A stretch of DNA of 64,000 nt, taken from Mesorhizobium sp. B4-1-3. GTDB taxonomy: Bacteria > Pseudomonadota > Alphaproteobacteria > Rhizobiales > Rhizobiaceae. The notes below the pieces were generated by a model. That model was not told where the DNA came from. It saw nothing but the letters and a program-made list of their open reading frames with translations, and did no database searches. The position numbers and the translations under genes were made by a program. Positions 33,990-43,401 of the stretch are shown in pieces (position 1 is the stretch's first letter; every line of letters starts with the position of its first letter). The stretch is taken from positions 1 to 64,000 of the forward strand of contig NZ_VFTG01000018.1 in assembly GCF_006439355.1 (NCBI RefSeq), read 5' to 3'.

Positions 33990-34855
33990 TGAGCGCCTGG
34001 CTCGACGAAAGGCTTGAGAGACGGGGGCTCGAACGAGCGGATCTCTTCATCTGGCCGCTTGGCCTGGCCGTCGCCGTTCTCTGGGCACTGCCCTTCGTGT
34101 GGATGGTTTCGACCTCCTTCAAATTTCCAAGCGATGTGATGACCCGGGATATCGAATGGCTCCCGCGGCGCGTCACCTTGGACAACTACATCAAGGTCTT
34201 CGACTACCCCGTCATACGCTGGGGCTTCAACAGCGTCGTACAGGCGACGCTCTCGACTTTCCTTTGCGTCCTGTTCGGTGCGATGGCCGGCTATGCCTTG
34301 GCGCGCATGCGCTTCCCCGGCCGGGACGCGCTGTTCTACATCTTCTTAGCCTCGCTGATGATACCCACCGAAGTGTCGGTGATCCCGCTGCTGCTTGGTT
34401 TCATCAAGATGGGCTGGGCCAGCACTTACCAGGCGCTCATACTGCCGTCGATCGGCAACGTCTTCAGCGTCTACATCTTCCGCCAGTTCTTCATGTCGTT
34501 CCCCAAGGAACTGGAGGAGGCGGCAAAAATGGACGGCGCGGGGCCGTTCAACCTGTTCTTCTGCATTGCTTTGCCGTTGGCGCGGGCCCCGGCGATCGCG
34601 GCTTCGGTCATCATCTTCACTCTGAACTGGAACAACTTCCTGTGGCCGCTTCTGGTCACCTTCGATGAGTCGATGAAGACCCTCCCGGTCGGCGTGGCGG
34701 CCTTCACCCCAGTCGTCGGGACACGCACCCAGATCGAGGGCTTCAGTGTCGCCATGGCCGCTGTGACCATCCTTAGCGTGCCCAGCCTGCTGCTGTTCTG
34801 CTTCCTGCAACGCTACTTCATCCAGGGTCTTTCCCAAGGCGGCGTGAAACAATGA
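33986..34855 (+). CDS. Carbohydrate ABC transporter permease (MalG/UgpE-type)
   Basis: About 289 residues with six transmembrane helices. The first is at about residues 20-42 (FIWPLGLAVAVLWALPFVWM). The EAA loop is ELEEAAKMDGAGPFNLFFCI. It overlaps the first permease and the aldehyde dehydrogenase gene by 4 bases each, so transport and metabolism are translated as one unit. Confidence 0.93.
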   Translation: MMSAWLDERLERRGLERADLFIWPLGLAVAVLWALPFVWMVSTSFKFPSDVMTRDIEWLPRRVTLDNYIKVFDYPVIRWGFNSVVQATLSTFLCVLFGAMAGYALARMRFPGRDALFYIFLASLMIPTEVSVIPLLLGFIKMGWASTYQALILPSIGNVFSVYIFRQFFMSFPKELEEAAKMDGAGPFNLFFCIALPLARAPAIAASVIIFTLNWNNFLWPLLVTFDESMKTLPVGVAAFTPVVGTRTQIEGFSVAMAAVTILSVPSLLLFCFLQRYFIQGLSQGGVKQ

Positions 34856-36321
34856 CCATGAGAACCTATTCCCGAGCCGATCTCGTCGGTCCTTTGCCGG
34901 GCCTGCACTTCATCGATGGCAGATGGGTCGGATCCGGCGATGGCCGGACATTCGAAACCATCGATCCCAGCACCGAGGCGGTGTTGGCAAGCGTTGCGCG
35001 CGGCGGCGTCCGCGAGATGGATGTGGCCGTCAACGCCGCCCATCGTGAGCAGCACGGGGATTGGCGCAATTTCAGTCCGGCCCAGCGCGGACAGCTGATC
35101 TTCAAGCTCGCGGATTTGATCGAGGCTGAAGCCGAGCGGTTTGCGCTGTTCGAAACGCTCGATGTCGGCAAGCCGGTGAAGGAGTCGCTCGGCGATCTCA
35201 GGGGCGTCTGCGCGACGTTGCGCTACAATGCTGGTGCGGCCGACAAGATGGAAGGGTCGACGATCCCGCTCGGGCGCGACTTCGTAGACTTCACAATGCT
35301 GGAGCCGGTCGGCGTGACCGCTCATATCGTGCCCTGGAACTATCCTCTGGGCATGGTGGCTCGCTCGGTGGCACCGGCGCTTGCCGCGGGCTGTACGGTC
35401 GTGATCAAGCCGGCGGAGCAATCGCCGCTCACTGCGCTGGCTTTCGCCGAACTCTGCCAGCGAGCTGGCTTCCCCGACGGCGTCGTCAATGTCGTGGCTG
35501 GTTTTGGGGAGGACGCCGGCGCGGCGCTTGTGTCGCATCCCCTGGTGCGCGGCATCACCTTCACCGGATCGGTCGAGACCGGACGCAAGATCTATTCCGG
35601 CGCGGCCCAGGGCCTGAAGCCAGTGGTGCTCGAGCTCGGCGGCAAGAACCCGATGATCGTGATGGAAGACGCCGATCTGGAACGGGCAGCATTCGATGCG
35701 CTTGACGGCGCATTCGGCAATAGCGGCCAGGTCTGCTCGTCGTCTTCACGGCTTCTCCTGCATCGATCGATCCAAGAGGAGTTTCTGGCCAGGTTGGCGG
35801 AGCGCGCAGCGAAGCTGACCGTCGGCAAGGGCCTCGACAACTGCGACCTCGGACCGCTGGTCTCGAGCGAGCAATATGCCAAGGTCAGGTCCTATATCGA
35901 TGCCGGCGGCAAGTCGGGTGCGAAGCTACGCCTGGGCGGCGGCCGCCCACGGGGGCTGGACGTCGGGTATTTCGTCGAGCCGACGATATTCGAAGGTGTC
36001 GATCCGACCAGCGCCTTGGCGCGCGAGGAGATATTCGGCCCGGTTGCCGTGGCACTCTCCTTTGGCACCGACGCCGAGGCTCTCGCGATTGCCAATGGTC
36101 TCGGTTTCGGTCTCGTGGCCGGCGTCTACAGCCGCGACATTTCCCGCGCCTTGACGTTTGCCCGCGATCTCGAAGCCGGCTCGGTCTGGATCAACGGCTG
36201 GTTCATCGGCGGCGTACAGGCGCCGACCGGCGGCATCAAGGAAAGCGGGGTTGGCCGCGAGCGCGGCCTGCCCGGCATCCGCAACTATCTCAATATCAAG
36301 AACATCGGCATCAGGCTGTAG
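34852..36321 (+). CDS. Aldehyde dehydrogenase family protein
   Basis: NAD(P)-dependent oxidation of an aldehyde to an acid; 489 residues, normal family length. Catalytic cysteine in GNSGQVCSSSSRLL, general-base glutamate in VVLELGGKNPMIV, and the coenzyme-site motifs PWNYPLG and FTGSVETGRKI are all present. It is of the betaine-aldehyde/gamma-aminobutyraldehyde dehydrogenase type by general look, which does not fix the substrate. It is joined to the permease gene by overlap. With the second aldehyde dehydrogenase at 40988 it gives the island two oxidation steps or two substrates. Confidence 0.92.
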   Translation: MTMRTYSRADLVGPLPGLHFIDGRWVGSGDGRTFETIDPSTEAVLASVARGGVREMDVAVNAAHREQHGDWRNFSPAQRGQLIFKLADLIEAEAERFALFETLDVGKPVKESLGDLRGVCATLRYNAGAADKMEGSTIPLGRDFVDFTMLEPVGVTAHIVPWNYPLGMVARSVAPALAAGCTVVIKPAEQSPLTALAFAELCQRAGFPDGVVNVVAGFGEDAGAALVSHPLVRGITFTGSVETGRKIYSGAAQGLKPVVLELGGKNPMIVMEDADLERAAFDALDGAFGNSGQVCSSSSRLLLHRSIQEEFLARLAERAAKLTVGKGLDNCDLGPLVSSEQYAKVRSYIDAGGKSGAKLRLGGGRPRGLDVGYFVEPTIFEGVDPTSALAREEIFGPVAVALSFGTDAEALAIANGLGFGLVAGVYSRDISRALTFARDLEAGSVWINGWFIGGVQAPTGGIKESGVGRERGLPGIRNYLNIKNIGIRL

Positions 36322-36361
36322 GCCGTAAGAGCAAAGACACCCCAAGAGAGGAAATCAGGGA

Positions 36362-37570
36362 ATGACTGTTGTAAGAGACGTTGAGCATTATACGATCTTC
36401 AAGGATAAGGCGCATTGCGTCAACCAGATCGCAACGCGACTTCTGAAGAATGGCGATATATTGGCCGTGTTCAACGAAGAGCGCTTCCCCTTCCACCACG
36501 ACAGCGGTCAAACGCTGATGACCCGCTCGAAGGATGGCGGCAAAACCTGGACCCAGCCGAAGGTCGTGCTGCCATGGTCCGAAACGCAGGGCAACTGGGA
36601 CTGCGGCATTTGCGAGATGCAGGACGGTACGCTTATCGTCAATCTGACCATCACCGGCTTCTTCAAGCGGGGCATAAAGCCCGAACAGCCGTCATGGAGC
36701 TCGCATCCCAACACCAAGGAATGGGGCGACTGGACCTGGGCCTACAAGACGCAGGCCTGGCTCGGCACCTTCGTGGTCAAATCGAAGGACGGAGGCGAGA
36801 CCTGGACGCAGCCCATCCCCATCAATGTCCGTCCGCTCAAGCATGGCGGCTGCCGCCTCGGCTGTTGGGAGTTGCCGAACGGATCACTGCTGATGGGTCT
36901 CTACGGCCGCATCCACGGCTATGAGGAAGAAGGCGAGGGCGAAAGCACGCGTTCGGCGCTGATGCGCTCAGACGATGGCGGTGACAACTGGGAGTATTTT
37001 TCGACGCTCGGCTACGACCCGGCCAGCATCATCGACTACGAGGAGCCAGGCCTTGTCAGGCTCGCCGACGGCAGGCTGGTCTGTTTCATGCGCACCCATG
37101 TCAACCCGACCAGCGACGCCAAGTATATGGTCATGACCATCTCGGAAGACGATGGTTTCAGCTGGACGCCGCCCAAGTGGACGAACATCTGGGGCTATCC
37201 GCCGGAACTCATCGCGCTTCAGGATGGCCGCTATCTGATGGTCTACGGCTATCGCCGGCCGCCCTATGGCGTGCGCGGGATCATTTCCGACGACGGCGTG
37301 ACCTGGGATGTGAAGAACGAGTTTGTCATTCGCGAAGGCGGCGTGCCGGGCCGTACGGTGACCGAGACCCCCGGTTCGAGCCGCATGTCGCCAGCCTCCG
37401 GCAAGATCGACGGCGGCGGTGTCGATTGGAACCATCCCGGCATCTACCAGCACATCGGCTACCCGAGCGTCGTCCAGACGCGGGACGGCGCGATCGTCTG
37501 CTCCTATCATGAGTGGAGCGACGACCCGAAGCCGCTGCAATATGTCCGTTGCACACGCTTCCGGATCTGA
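36362..37570 (+). CDS. Sialidase/BNR-fold protein 1 (cytoplasmic)
   Basis: About 402 residues forming a probable six-bladed beta-propeller. Five Asp-box-like motifs are visible: MTRSKDGGKTWTQ, VKSKDGGETWTQ, MRSDDGGDNWEYF, ISEDDGFSWTPP and ISDDGVTWDV. The family includes exo-alpha-sialidases and other glycoside-cleaving or sugar-binding propellers. There is no signal peptide, so it should act in the cytoplasm on an imported compound. This differs from secreted sialidases. It lies after the aldehyde dehydrogenase and before a related propeller protein. The exact activity is unknown; an arginine triad typical of sialidases was not established. Confidence 0.85.
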   Translation: MTVVRDVEHYTIFKDKAHCVNQIATRLLKNGDILAVFNEERFPFHHDSGQTLMTRSKDGGKTWTQPKVVLPWSETQGNWDCGICEMQDGTLIVNLTITGFFKRGIKPEQPSWSSHPNTKEWGDWTWAYKTQAWLGTFVVKSKDGGETWTQPIPINVRPLKHGGCRLGCWELPNGSLLMGLYGRIHGYEEEGEGESTRSALMRSDDGGDNWEYFSTLGYDPASIIDYEEPGLVRLADGRLVCFMRTHVNPTSDAKYMVMTISEDDGFSWTPPKWTNIWGYPPELIALQDGRYLMVYGYRRPPYGVRGIISDDGVTWDVKNEFVIREGGVPGRTVTETPGSSRMSPASGKIDGGGVDWNHPGIYQHIGYPSVVQTRDGAIVCSYHEWSDDPKPLQYVRCTRFRI

Positions 37571-37578
37571 GCCTGAAG

Positions 37579-38763
37579 ATGAACCCCGGCGCGGCAGCCT
37601 TGATACCTCGAATGGATCACCGGACGATCCATCGCGATCCGCATGCCTATAGCGCGCATCCGCATCTCGCGGTTACGGCGAACGGCAACTGGCTGCTGGT
37701 CTTCACCCAGTCGCGCCGCCGTGCAGGGGTCCTGCATCCGCCGCAAGACCCGCTGTACTGCAACATGATGATGCGATCGGCTGACGAGGGGAGAAGCTGG
37801 TCGGCTCCTTCCGTGGTCCCCGATTTCGGTTGGCAAGGAGTGGAGTGCGCCGGGCTTACGCCGCTTCGGTCGGGCGTGGTGCTTTTGAACCAGTGGCGGT
37901 TCGAGTGGCACACGCTCGCCCATGCCAAGGCCCATCTTGCGCCCGGCACCTATACACAGCCCGAGGATCTGATGAGCGCCGCTGCCATGGCAGCCGAACT
38001 TCGGGACTGGGCACCGGAGAAAGCCACGCTTGCCGAACGCTATCCCTGGGTACGCGGAGGCGGCGAGACATGGGTCCACCGGTCGGTCGATGGCGGAGCC
38101 ACCTTCACAGCGTCGACGCGCATCGACACTGCGCCTTTCAGTGGCGGCTACGGCATGCGCGGCGGCATCGAGGTCGGCAGCGAAGTCATGCTGCCGCTTT
38201 GTGACGTTCCCAACTATGCCGCCGTTTTCACGGTACGATCGGGCGATGGCGGCCATAGCTGGTCCGAGCCAAGTCTTGTGGCGGCGGGAGACGGCCACGC
38301 CTTCGAGGAACCGGCACCCATCCTGTTGCGAAACGGCCGTATCGTCATGCTGTTGCGCGACAACATCTCTGGCGTTTTGCATGCCGTGATGTCCGAGGAT
38401 GGCGGCCTGGCATGGAGCGTCCCTTCGTCGACCGGTATTCAGGATTATCCGGCCGACATGGTGGAACTCGAGGACGGCCGCATCGCCTGTGTCGCCGGCA
38501 GGCGGCGGGAGCCTTTCGGCATTGCCCTCTATGTCTCCAAGGACAGCGGAAACAGCTGGAATCCCAGCCATCCCCTAGCGATCCGCAGCGGCCTTCCCAC
38601 CCGCGATCTGGGTTACCCTTCGCTCGCGCTACGTGCCGACGGCAGCCTTTTCGTCGTCTACTACGCTCAGGGTATCGAAGGCATCACGGGTATCCACGCC
38701 AGTGTCCTCTCGGCCGATGCTGCTGGTTGGCGTCAGGAAGGAGTTGCCCGTGGCGAGAGTTGA
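37579..38763 (+). CDS. Sialidase/BNR-fold protein 2 (cytoplasmic)
   Basis: About 394 residues, again a beta-propeller with Asp-box-like motifs: MRSADEGRSWSAP, HRSVDGGATFTAS, VRSGDGGHSWSEP, MSEDGGLAWSVP and VSKDSGNSWNPS. It starts MNPGAAALIPRMDHRTIHRD with no signal peptide. The ATG at 37579 follows the stop of protein 1 by eight bases; the longer frame from 37513 overlaps that gene and is unlikely. It is only distantly similar to its neighbour, so the two may act on different linkages or form a heteromer. Its 3' end overlaps the ATPase gene. Confidence 0.83.
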   Translation: MNPGAAALIPRMDHRTIHRDPHAYSAHPHLAVTANGNWLLVFTQSRRRAGVLHPPQDPLYCNMMMRSADEGRSWSAPSVVPDFGWQGVECAGLTPLRSGVVLLNQWRFEWHTLAHAKAHLAPGTYTQPEDLMSAAAMAAELRDWAPEKATLAERYPWVRGGGETWVHRSVDGGATFTASTRIDTAPFSGGYGMRGGIEVGSEVMLPLCDVPNYAAVFTVRSGDGGHSWSEPSLVAAGDGHAFEEPAPILLRNGRIVMLLRDNISGVLHAVMSEDGGLAWSVPSSTGIQDYPADMVELEDGRIACVAGRRREPFGIALYVSKDSGNSWNPSHPLAIRSGLPTRDLGYPSLALRADGSLFVVYYAQGIEGITGIHASVLSADAAGWRQEGVARGES

Positions 38764-39853
38764 GCTTTGCGGCGTCAAGAAGAAATACGGCGAAAAGACC
38801 GTCATTCCTGGAGTGGACCTGGCCATCGAGCACGGCGAATTCCTGGTCTTCATCGGGCCGTCTGGCTGCGGAAAATCGACGCTGCTGCGTATGATCTGCG
38901 GTCTGGAGCCCATCAGCGGCGGAACCGTGGCAATCGGTGGCAAGCTGATGCGCGGCGTGCCGCCGGCAAAGCGCGGCGTGGCAATGGTGTTCCAGAGCTA
39001 CGCGCTCTATCCGCACAAGACGGTCGCCGACAACATGGCGTTCTCCCTGCTCATGCAGGGCATGCCAAAGGCCGAGCGCAACAAAAGGGTGGCGGCCGTC
39101 GCCGAGACGCTTCAGCTCGGCCCGTTGCTTGGACGGTTTCCCAAGGAGCTCTCGGGAGGACAGCGTCAGCGCGTGGCGATAGGCCGTGCCATCGTGCGCG
39201 AGCCTGACGTCTTTCTGTTTGACGAGCCGCTGTCGAACCTCGACGCCGAGTTGCGCGTCCAGATGCGGCTGGAACTCGCCAAGCTTCATCGAAGCCTTGG
39301 CGCCACCATGATTTATGTCACCCACGACCAGACCGAAGCCATGACCCTGGCCGACCGGATCGTGGTTTTGCGCGACGGTGTGGTCGAGCAGTTCGGAACG
39401 CCGGCACAGATCTACGACGCGCCTTGCAATCGCTTTGTCGCCGGCTTCATGGGCTCGCCCAAGATGAGCTTTCTCGAGGCATTGGTCTCTGGCCAGGACG
39501 GCACGCACCTGACGCTGCAGGTCCGAGGAACGACAGGTGATTGCGTCGAACTGGTCCTGGCGGAGCCGATGGTCCTGTCTGGAAATGTCACTGTCGGCAT
39601 CAGGCCGGAGCACTTCAATACGCATCGGGTTTCAGGGCCGCGGCTCCTGGCAGAGGTCGAATTCGTGGAGCGGCTTGGCGGCGAAAGCTTTCTTCACGCG
39701 CCCGCGCATCCGGGGGGTGCGCTTGTCATGCGCCAGGGCGACGCAGAAGCCAGGAGCATCGCGATAGGCAAATGTGAGGTCTCCGTGGATTGGCGCAAGG
39801 CGCATCTGTTTGGCGCAGACGGCAGAGCAATTCCGCTCAAACGAGAACTTTAG
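38750..39853 (+). CDS. ABC transporter ATP-binding protein (UgpC/MsmK-type)
   Basis: About 367 residues. Walker A GPSGCGKST, signature LSGGQRQRVAIGRA, Walker B VFLFDEPLSNLDAE, then the TOBE region typical of carbohydrate importers (GIRPEHFN). The GTG at 38750 was chosen because it gives the family start VARVELCGVKKKYG, is preceded by AGGAAGGAG and overlaps the sialidase-like gene by 14 bases. It is the missing ATPase for the receptor and two permeases at the start of the operon, separated from them by the aldehyde dehydrogenase and propeller genes. Confidence 0.93.
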   Translation: MARVELCGVKKKYGEKTVIPGVDLAIEHGEFLVFIGPSGCGKSTLLRMICGLEPISGGTVAIGGKLMRGVPPAKRGVAMVFQSYALYPHKTVADNMAFSLLMQGMPKAERNKRVAAVAETLQLGPLLGRFPKELSGGQRQRVAIGRAIVREPDVFLFDEPLSNLDAELRVQMRLELAKLHRSLGATMIYVTHDQTEAMTLADRIVVLRDGVVEQFGTPAQIYDAPCNRFVAGFMGSPKMSFLEALVSGQDGTHLTLQVRGTTGDCVELVLAEPMVLSGNVTVGIRPEHFNTHRVSGPRLLAEVEFVERLGGESFLHAPAHPGGALVMRQGDAEARSIAIGKCEVSVDWRKAHLFGADGRAIPLKREL

Positions 39854-39954
39854 GGCAGGGCCCGGCCTCGCCGATGCAGGCCAAGGGTCAGTTATGATCG
39901 ACGCAATCACAGGGCGGACAGCGGTGTCGGCCAACCGGCATAAGGGAGACGACT

Positions 39955-40917
39955 TTGGATTTTGAAAAACTGAAATCGCGTCTAGCGGGATGCTACGTAA
40001 CCATACCGACGCCATTCGAGGACGCCGCCGGCTTGCCCGTCAACCACGCAGCGATTAGGGCCTATGTCCGCTTCCTGATTGATAATGGTCTGACCACCGA
40101 ATATGCCACGCTCCTCGCAGGCGGCGCGGCAGGCGACTTCTCGACCATGTCGTTCGAGGAGCGGGTCAGTGTCGCCGAAACCGTCGTCGACGAGGCACAC
40201 GGACGGGTGCCTCTGGCCTTTGGTGGGCAGTCGACCAGCACGCTGGAGTTGGTGCGTCTGGCACAGGCCGCACAGTCCATGGAGTTCGACTTCCTGCAGG
40301 TCTCGTGCCCCTACTACTTTACCCACACCGAGGCCGACTTCGAGGAGTTCGTCATGGCCGCGGCCGAGGCGGCGCCCCGCATCGGCATCATCGTCTACAA
40401 CACCTTCTGGACCTCGACGAGCCTGTCGTTCGGCATGATCGATCGGCTGGCAAAGATCGAAAATGTGGTGGGCCTCAAATGGGCAACGCCACGCACCGAC
40501 GCCATGGAATTCGAGGACGTCACCTCGCATTTCTCCAAGCGCTTCACCATCATCGACAACAATCTGTTCTTCCCATATTCGGCGATGCCCTCGCTTGGCG
40601 CCCAAGCCTTCGAGGTGCATCTTTGCAACTACTGGCCGGAATGGGGAATAAAGCTAATCGACGAGGTCAAGGCGAGGAACTACGCCGAGATCGCCCGCAT
40701 GATGGTTGACGAGGCAATGCCCTTCTACAAGCTTTGGGTGGCGATCGAGAAGGAGTTCACCAGCGGCGACGGGTATCTCGACAAGCTGTGCATGGAATTG
40801 ATCGGACTGCCTTCCAGCCGCTGTCGTCCGCCGACCCGCGACATACGCCAGAACTATCGCGCCCAGTGTCTTGCGATGCTGCAGACTGCCGGTGTGCCTC
40901 GCCTGGCCGCGCAATGA
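39955..40917 (+). CDS. Dihydrodipicolinate synthase/NanA-family lyase
   Basis: About 320-residue TIM-barrel class I aldolase. The Schiff-base lysine lies in VVGLKWATPR, the tyrosine in IVYNTFWTS, and the N-terminal substrate loop is TIPTPFED. The family cleaves or makes bonds at pyruvate, for example in N-acetylneuraminate, 2-keto-3-deoxy sugar acids and dihydrodipicolinate. Because lysine biosynthesis genes are absent and sugar genes surround it, a catabolic aldolase is more likely. The start is a TTG after AAGGGAGAC; the following residues are DFEKLKSRL. Confidence 0.88.
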   Translation: MDFEKLKSRLAGCYVTIPTPFEDAAGLPVNHAAIRAYVRFLIDNGLTTEYATLLAGGAAGDFSTMSFEERVSVAETVVDEAHGRVPLAFGGQSTSTLELVRLAQAAQSMEFDFLQVSCPYYFTHTEADFEEFVMAAAEAAPRIGIIVYNTFWTSTSLSFGMIDRLAKIENVVGLKWATPRTDAMEFEDVTSHFSKRFTIIDNNLFFPYSAMPSLGAQAFEVHLCNYWPEWGIKLIDEVKARNYAEIARMMVDEAMPFYKLWVAIEKEFTSGDGYLDKLCMELIGLPSSRCRPPTRDIRQNYRAQCLAMLQTAGVPRLAAQ

Positions 40918-40987
40918 CCGTGCCCGCGGTGTCCACCTGAGATGCACTCAGCGGAGCAGGCCGAACTGGCTCGATCGGAGACGAACA

Positions 40988-42490
40988 ATGACCCTTACCA
41001 GAGACAGCGCCCGTGAGATCGCCGCACGCCTGGCCCCGGACGGGCTGGCCTTCATCAACGGTCGTTTCGCGCCGGCGCTGGACGGTTCCACCTTCGAGAC
41101 CATCAACCCTGCAACGGGTGAGGTGATAACGCATGTGGCGCATTGCGGCACCGCCGACGTCGAGCGCGCCGTCAAGGCCGCCCGCAGCGCCTTCGACAGT
41201 GGGGTCTGGTCCCGAGCCGCTCCCGAATACCGCAAGCAAGTGCTGCTCCGGCTCGCCGAACTTGTGCGCACGCATCGCGACGAACTGGCCGTGCTCGAAA
41301 GCATCGACAGCGGCAAGACGATCACCGACTGCCTGCATGAAATCGGCCGCGAGGTGCCCAACTTCTTCCAATGGTACGGCGAGCTTGCCGATAAGTCCTT
41401 CGGCAAAGTGGCTCCGACAGCGGAGAACGCCCTGGCGCTGATCGTCAAGGAACCTGCTGGCGTGGCTGGTCTCGTCCTGCCCTGGAATTTTCCGTTGCTC
41501 ATGGCAACGTGGAAGACGGCCCCCGCCCTGGCTGCGGGCTGCTCGGTCGTCATCAAGCCGGCCGAACAGACGCCGCTGTCGATACTGCGACTGGCGAAGC
41601 TGTCGCAGGAGGCTGGCCTGCCTGACGGCGTGCTCAACGTCCTGCCGGGACTGGGCGAAACGACGGGACAGGCGATCGGCCGGCACCCCGATATCGACAT
41701 CGTCTCGTTCACGGGATCGACCGAAGTTGGCGGCCATTTTCTGCGCTATGCCGGCGAGAGCAACCTCAAGATCATCGGACTTGAGATGGGCGGGAAGAGC
41801 CCCTTCATCATTCTCGACGACGCCGCCATTACCGACGATCTCATCGAGCACGCCGCGACGTCGGCGTTCTGGAACGGCGGACAGAACTGTTCGGCCAATA
41901 TGCGCCAGCTGGTGGACAGACACCTGGCGGAGGAGTTTGCATACCGTGTGACTGCGCGTGCGCGGGCTTTCCGGGTCGGGGATCCGCTTGATCCCGCCAC
42001 GAACATTGGCGCCATGGTGACGAAGGAGCACAAGAACCGCGTGATGGGCTATATCGCGCGCGGCACGGCCGAGGGCGCTCGGCTTCTTACCGGTGGTGAC
42101 GCCAGTGGTCCAGGCTATTTCATCGAGCCAACTGTGTTTGCTGACATGACCCAAACGATGAGCATCGCGCGCGAGGAAATCTTCGGGCCGGTTCTCGGCA
42201 TCTTGCCGGTAGATGGCATGGAGGAAGCGCTGCGGATCGCCAGCGACACCGATTATGGTCTGCATGCGACCGTATTCACCCGCGACATAGACAGGGCAAT
42301 CCACATGGCGCGGCGGCTGCCCTGCGGCACTGTCTCCGTCAACGGATTTTCCGAAGGTGACGTCAAAACGCCCTTCGGCGGCTACAAGCGCTCCGGCTCC
42401 CTTGCTCGCGACAACGGTACGGAGGCCATGGATCAGTACCTGCAGACCAAGACGATCTGGATCGCCACTGCACAGCCTGCGGCATCCTGA
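40988..42490 (+). CDS. Aldehyde dehydrogenase family protein
   Basis: About 500 residues with catalytic cysteine in WNGGQNCSANMRQL, glutamate in GLEMGGKSPFII and coenzyme motif PWNFPLL. It starts MTLTRDSAREIAARL, with GGAGACGA as ribosome site at a normal distance; the longer frame from 40871 is rejected. It resembles gamma-glutamyl-gamma-aminobutyraldehyde/betaine-type enzymes but the substrate is unknown. It lies directly after the lyase, so it may oxidise the aldehyde that the lyase releases. Its last codon overlaps the start of the next gene. Confidence 0.92.
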   Translation: MTLTRDSAREIAARLAPDGLAFINGRFAPALDGSTFETINPATGEVITHVAHCGTADVERAVKAARSAFDSGVWSRAAPEYRKQVLLRLAELVRTHRDELAVLESIDSGKTITDCLHEIGREVPNFFQWYGELADKSFGKVAPTAENALALIVKEPAGVAGLVLPWNFPLLMATWKTAPALAAGCSVVIKPAEQTPLSILRLAKLSQEAGLPDGVLNVLPGLGETTGQAIGRHPDIDIVSFTGSTEVGGHFLRYAGESNLKIIGLEMGGKSPFIILDDAAITDDLIEHAATSAFWNGGQNCSANMRQLVDRHLAEEFAYRVTARARAFRVGDPLDPATNIGAMVTKEHKNRVMGYIARGTAEGARLLTGGDASGPGYFIEPTVFADMTQTMSIAREEIFGPVLGILPVDGMEEALRIASDTDYGLHATVFTRDIDRAIHMARRLPCGTVSVNGFSEGDVKTPFGGYKRSGSLARDNGTEAMDQYLQTKTIWIATAQPAAS

Positions 42491-43401
42491 TGATGGAGAT
42501 CGCGGTTTGCGGGGCGTTTGTCGACGAGCAGGTGGAGCGGCTAAAGCACGGCGCTGGCGACATTCCGGTCAGGCTGGTTGAGGCCGAGGACAGCTGCGAT
42601 TGTGCTATTGTTTTTGGCAACCCCGAACCTGAACAGGTCGCGTCAAATCCGAGTCTGCGATGGCTCCAATTGGAGTCCGTCGGGTTTGGGGAATATGCGG
42701 GCCTGGACTGGAACCGGGATCACGGTCAAACTGTGGTTACGAACCTTTCTGGCTTCTTCGCCGATCCGGTGGCCGAATCGGCGCTCGCCGGCATCCTTGC
42801 GCTCTATCGCGGCATCGACAGTCTCGTCTTGCTGAAAGCCGAAAAACGCTGGCTGGGTGATCCGCTGCGAACCGCGCTCAGGCTTTTGCGCGGCGCGCAT
42901 GTCGTTCTCATTGGCTACGGGACGATCAACCGGCGGTTAGCCGAACTTCTTGCGCCGTTTGGCTGCGCGATCACGCCAATCACGCGGGGCAGCGGCTCCG
43001 ACGCGCTCGACATGGCGCTTGCCGATGCCGATCTGGTTGTATGCACCGCGCCCGCCACGCCTGCCACTTCGGGTCTCCTCGATGCGGCGCGGCTGGCAAG
43101 GCTGCCGGCGCGAGCGCTCTTGTGCAATTTCGGGCGCGGCTCGATCCTGGACGAGGACTCGCTTGCCGATGCGCTCGAACGAGGCCGGCTGGCAGGCGCC
43201 GTCATCGATGTTACCGACAGCGAGCCGCTGCCTCACGAGCACAGGTTCTGGAACTGTCCCAACATCATCCTTACGCAGCATACCGGCGGCGGTACGATGG
43301 ATGAACTCGACCGCAAGATCGATGTCTTTCTCGCCAACCTTGCGCGCTTTCGCGCCGGAACGCCGCTCGAGGGCATCGTGGATTTTTCGCGAGGATACTG
43401 A
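42490..43401 (+). CDS. D-isomer-specific 2-hydroxyacid dehydrogenase
   Basis: About 303 residues. NAD-binding Rossmann motif VLIGYGTINRRLAELLAPFG, the conserved catalytic-domain strand LLCNFGRGSILDEDSLADAL, and the histidine loop ILTQHTGGGT. Enzymes of this family interconvert 2-keto acids and D-2-hydroxy acids. The gene is joined to the aldehyde dehydrogenase and to the enolase-superfamily gene by 1-base stop/start overlaps. In this setting it may reduce or oxidise a keto-acid intermediate of the sugar pathway. Confidence 0.9.
   Translation: MMEIAVCGAFVDEQVERLKHGAGDIPVRLVEAEDSCDCAIVFGNPEPEQVASNPSLRWLQLESVGFGEYAGLDWNRDHGQTVVTNLSGFFADPVAESALAGILALYRGIDSLVLLKAEKRWLGDPLRTALRLLRGAHVVLIGYGTINRRLAELLAPFGCAITPITRGSGSDALDMALADADLVVCTAPATPATSGLLDAARLARLPARALLCNFGRGSILDEDSLADALERGRLAGAVIDVTDSEPLPHEHRFWNCPNIILTQHTGGGTMDELDRKIDVFLANLARFRAGTPLEGIVDFSRGY

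Noticed and set aside
40757..42304. 515-residue open frame opposite the lyase and aldehyde dehydrogenase
   Set aside because: It is antisense to genes with intact catalytic motifs and has no protein-family character of its own.
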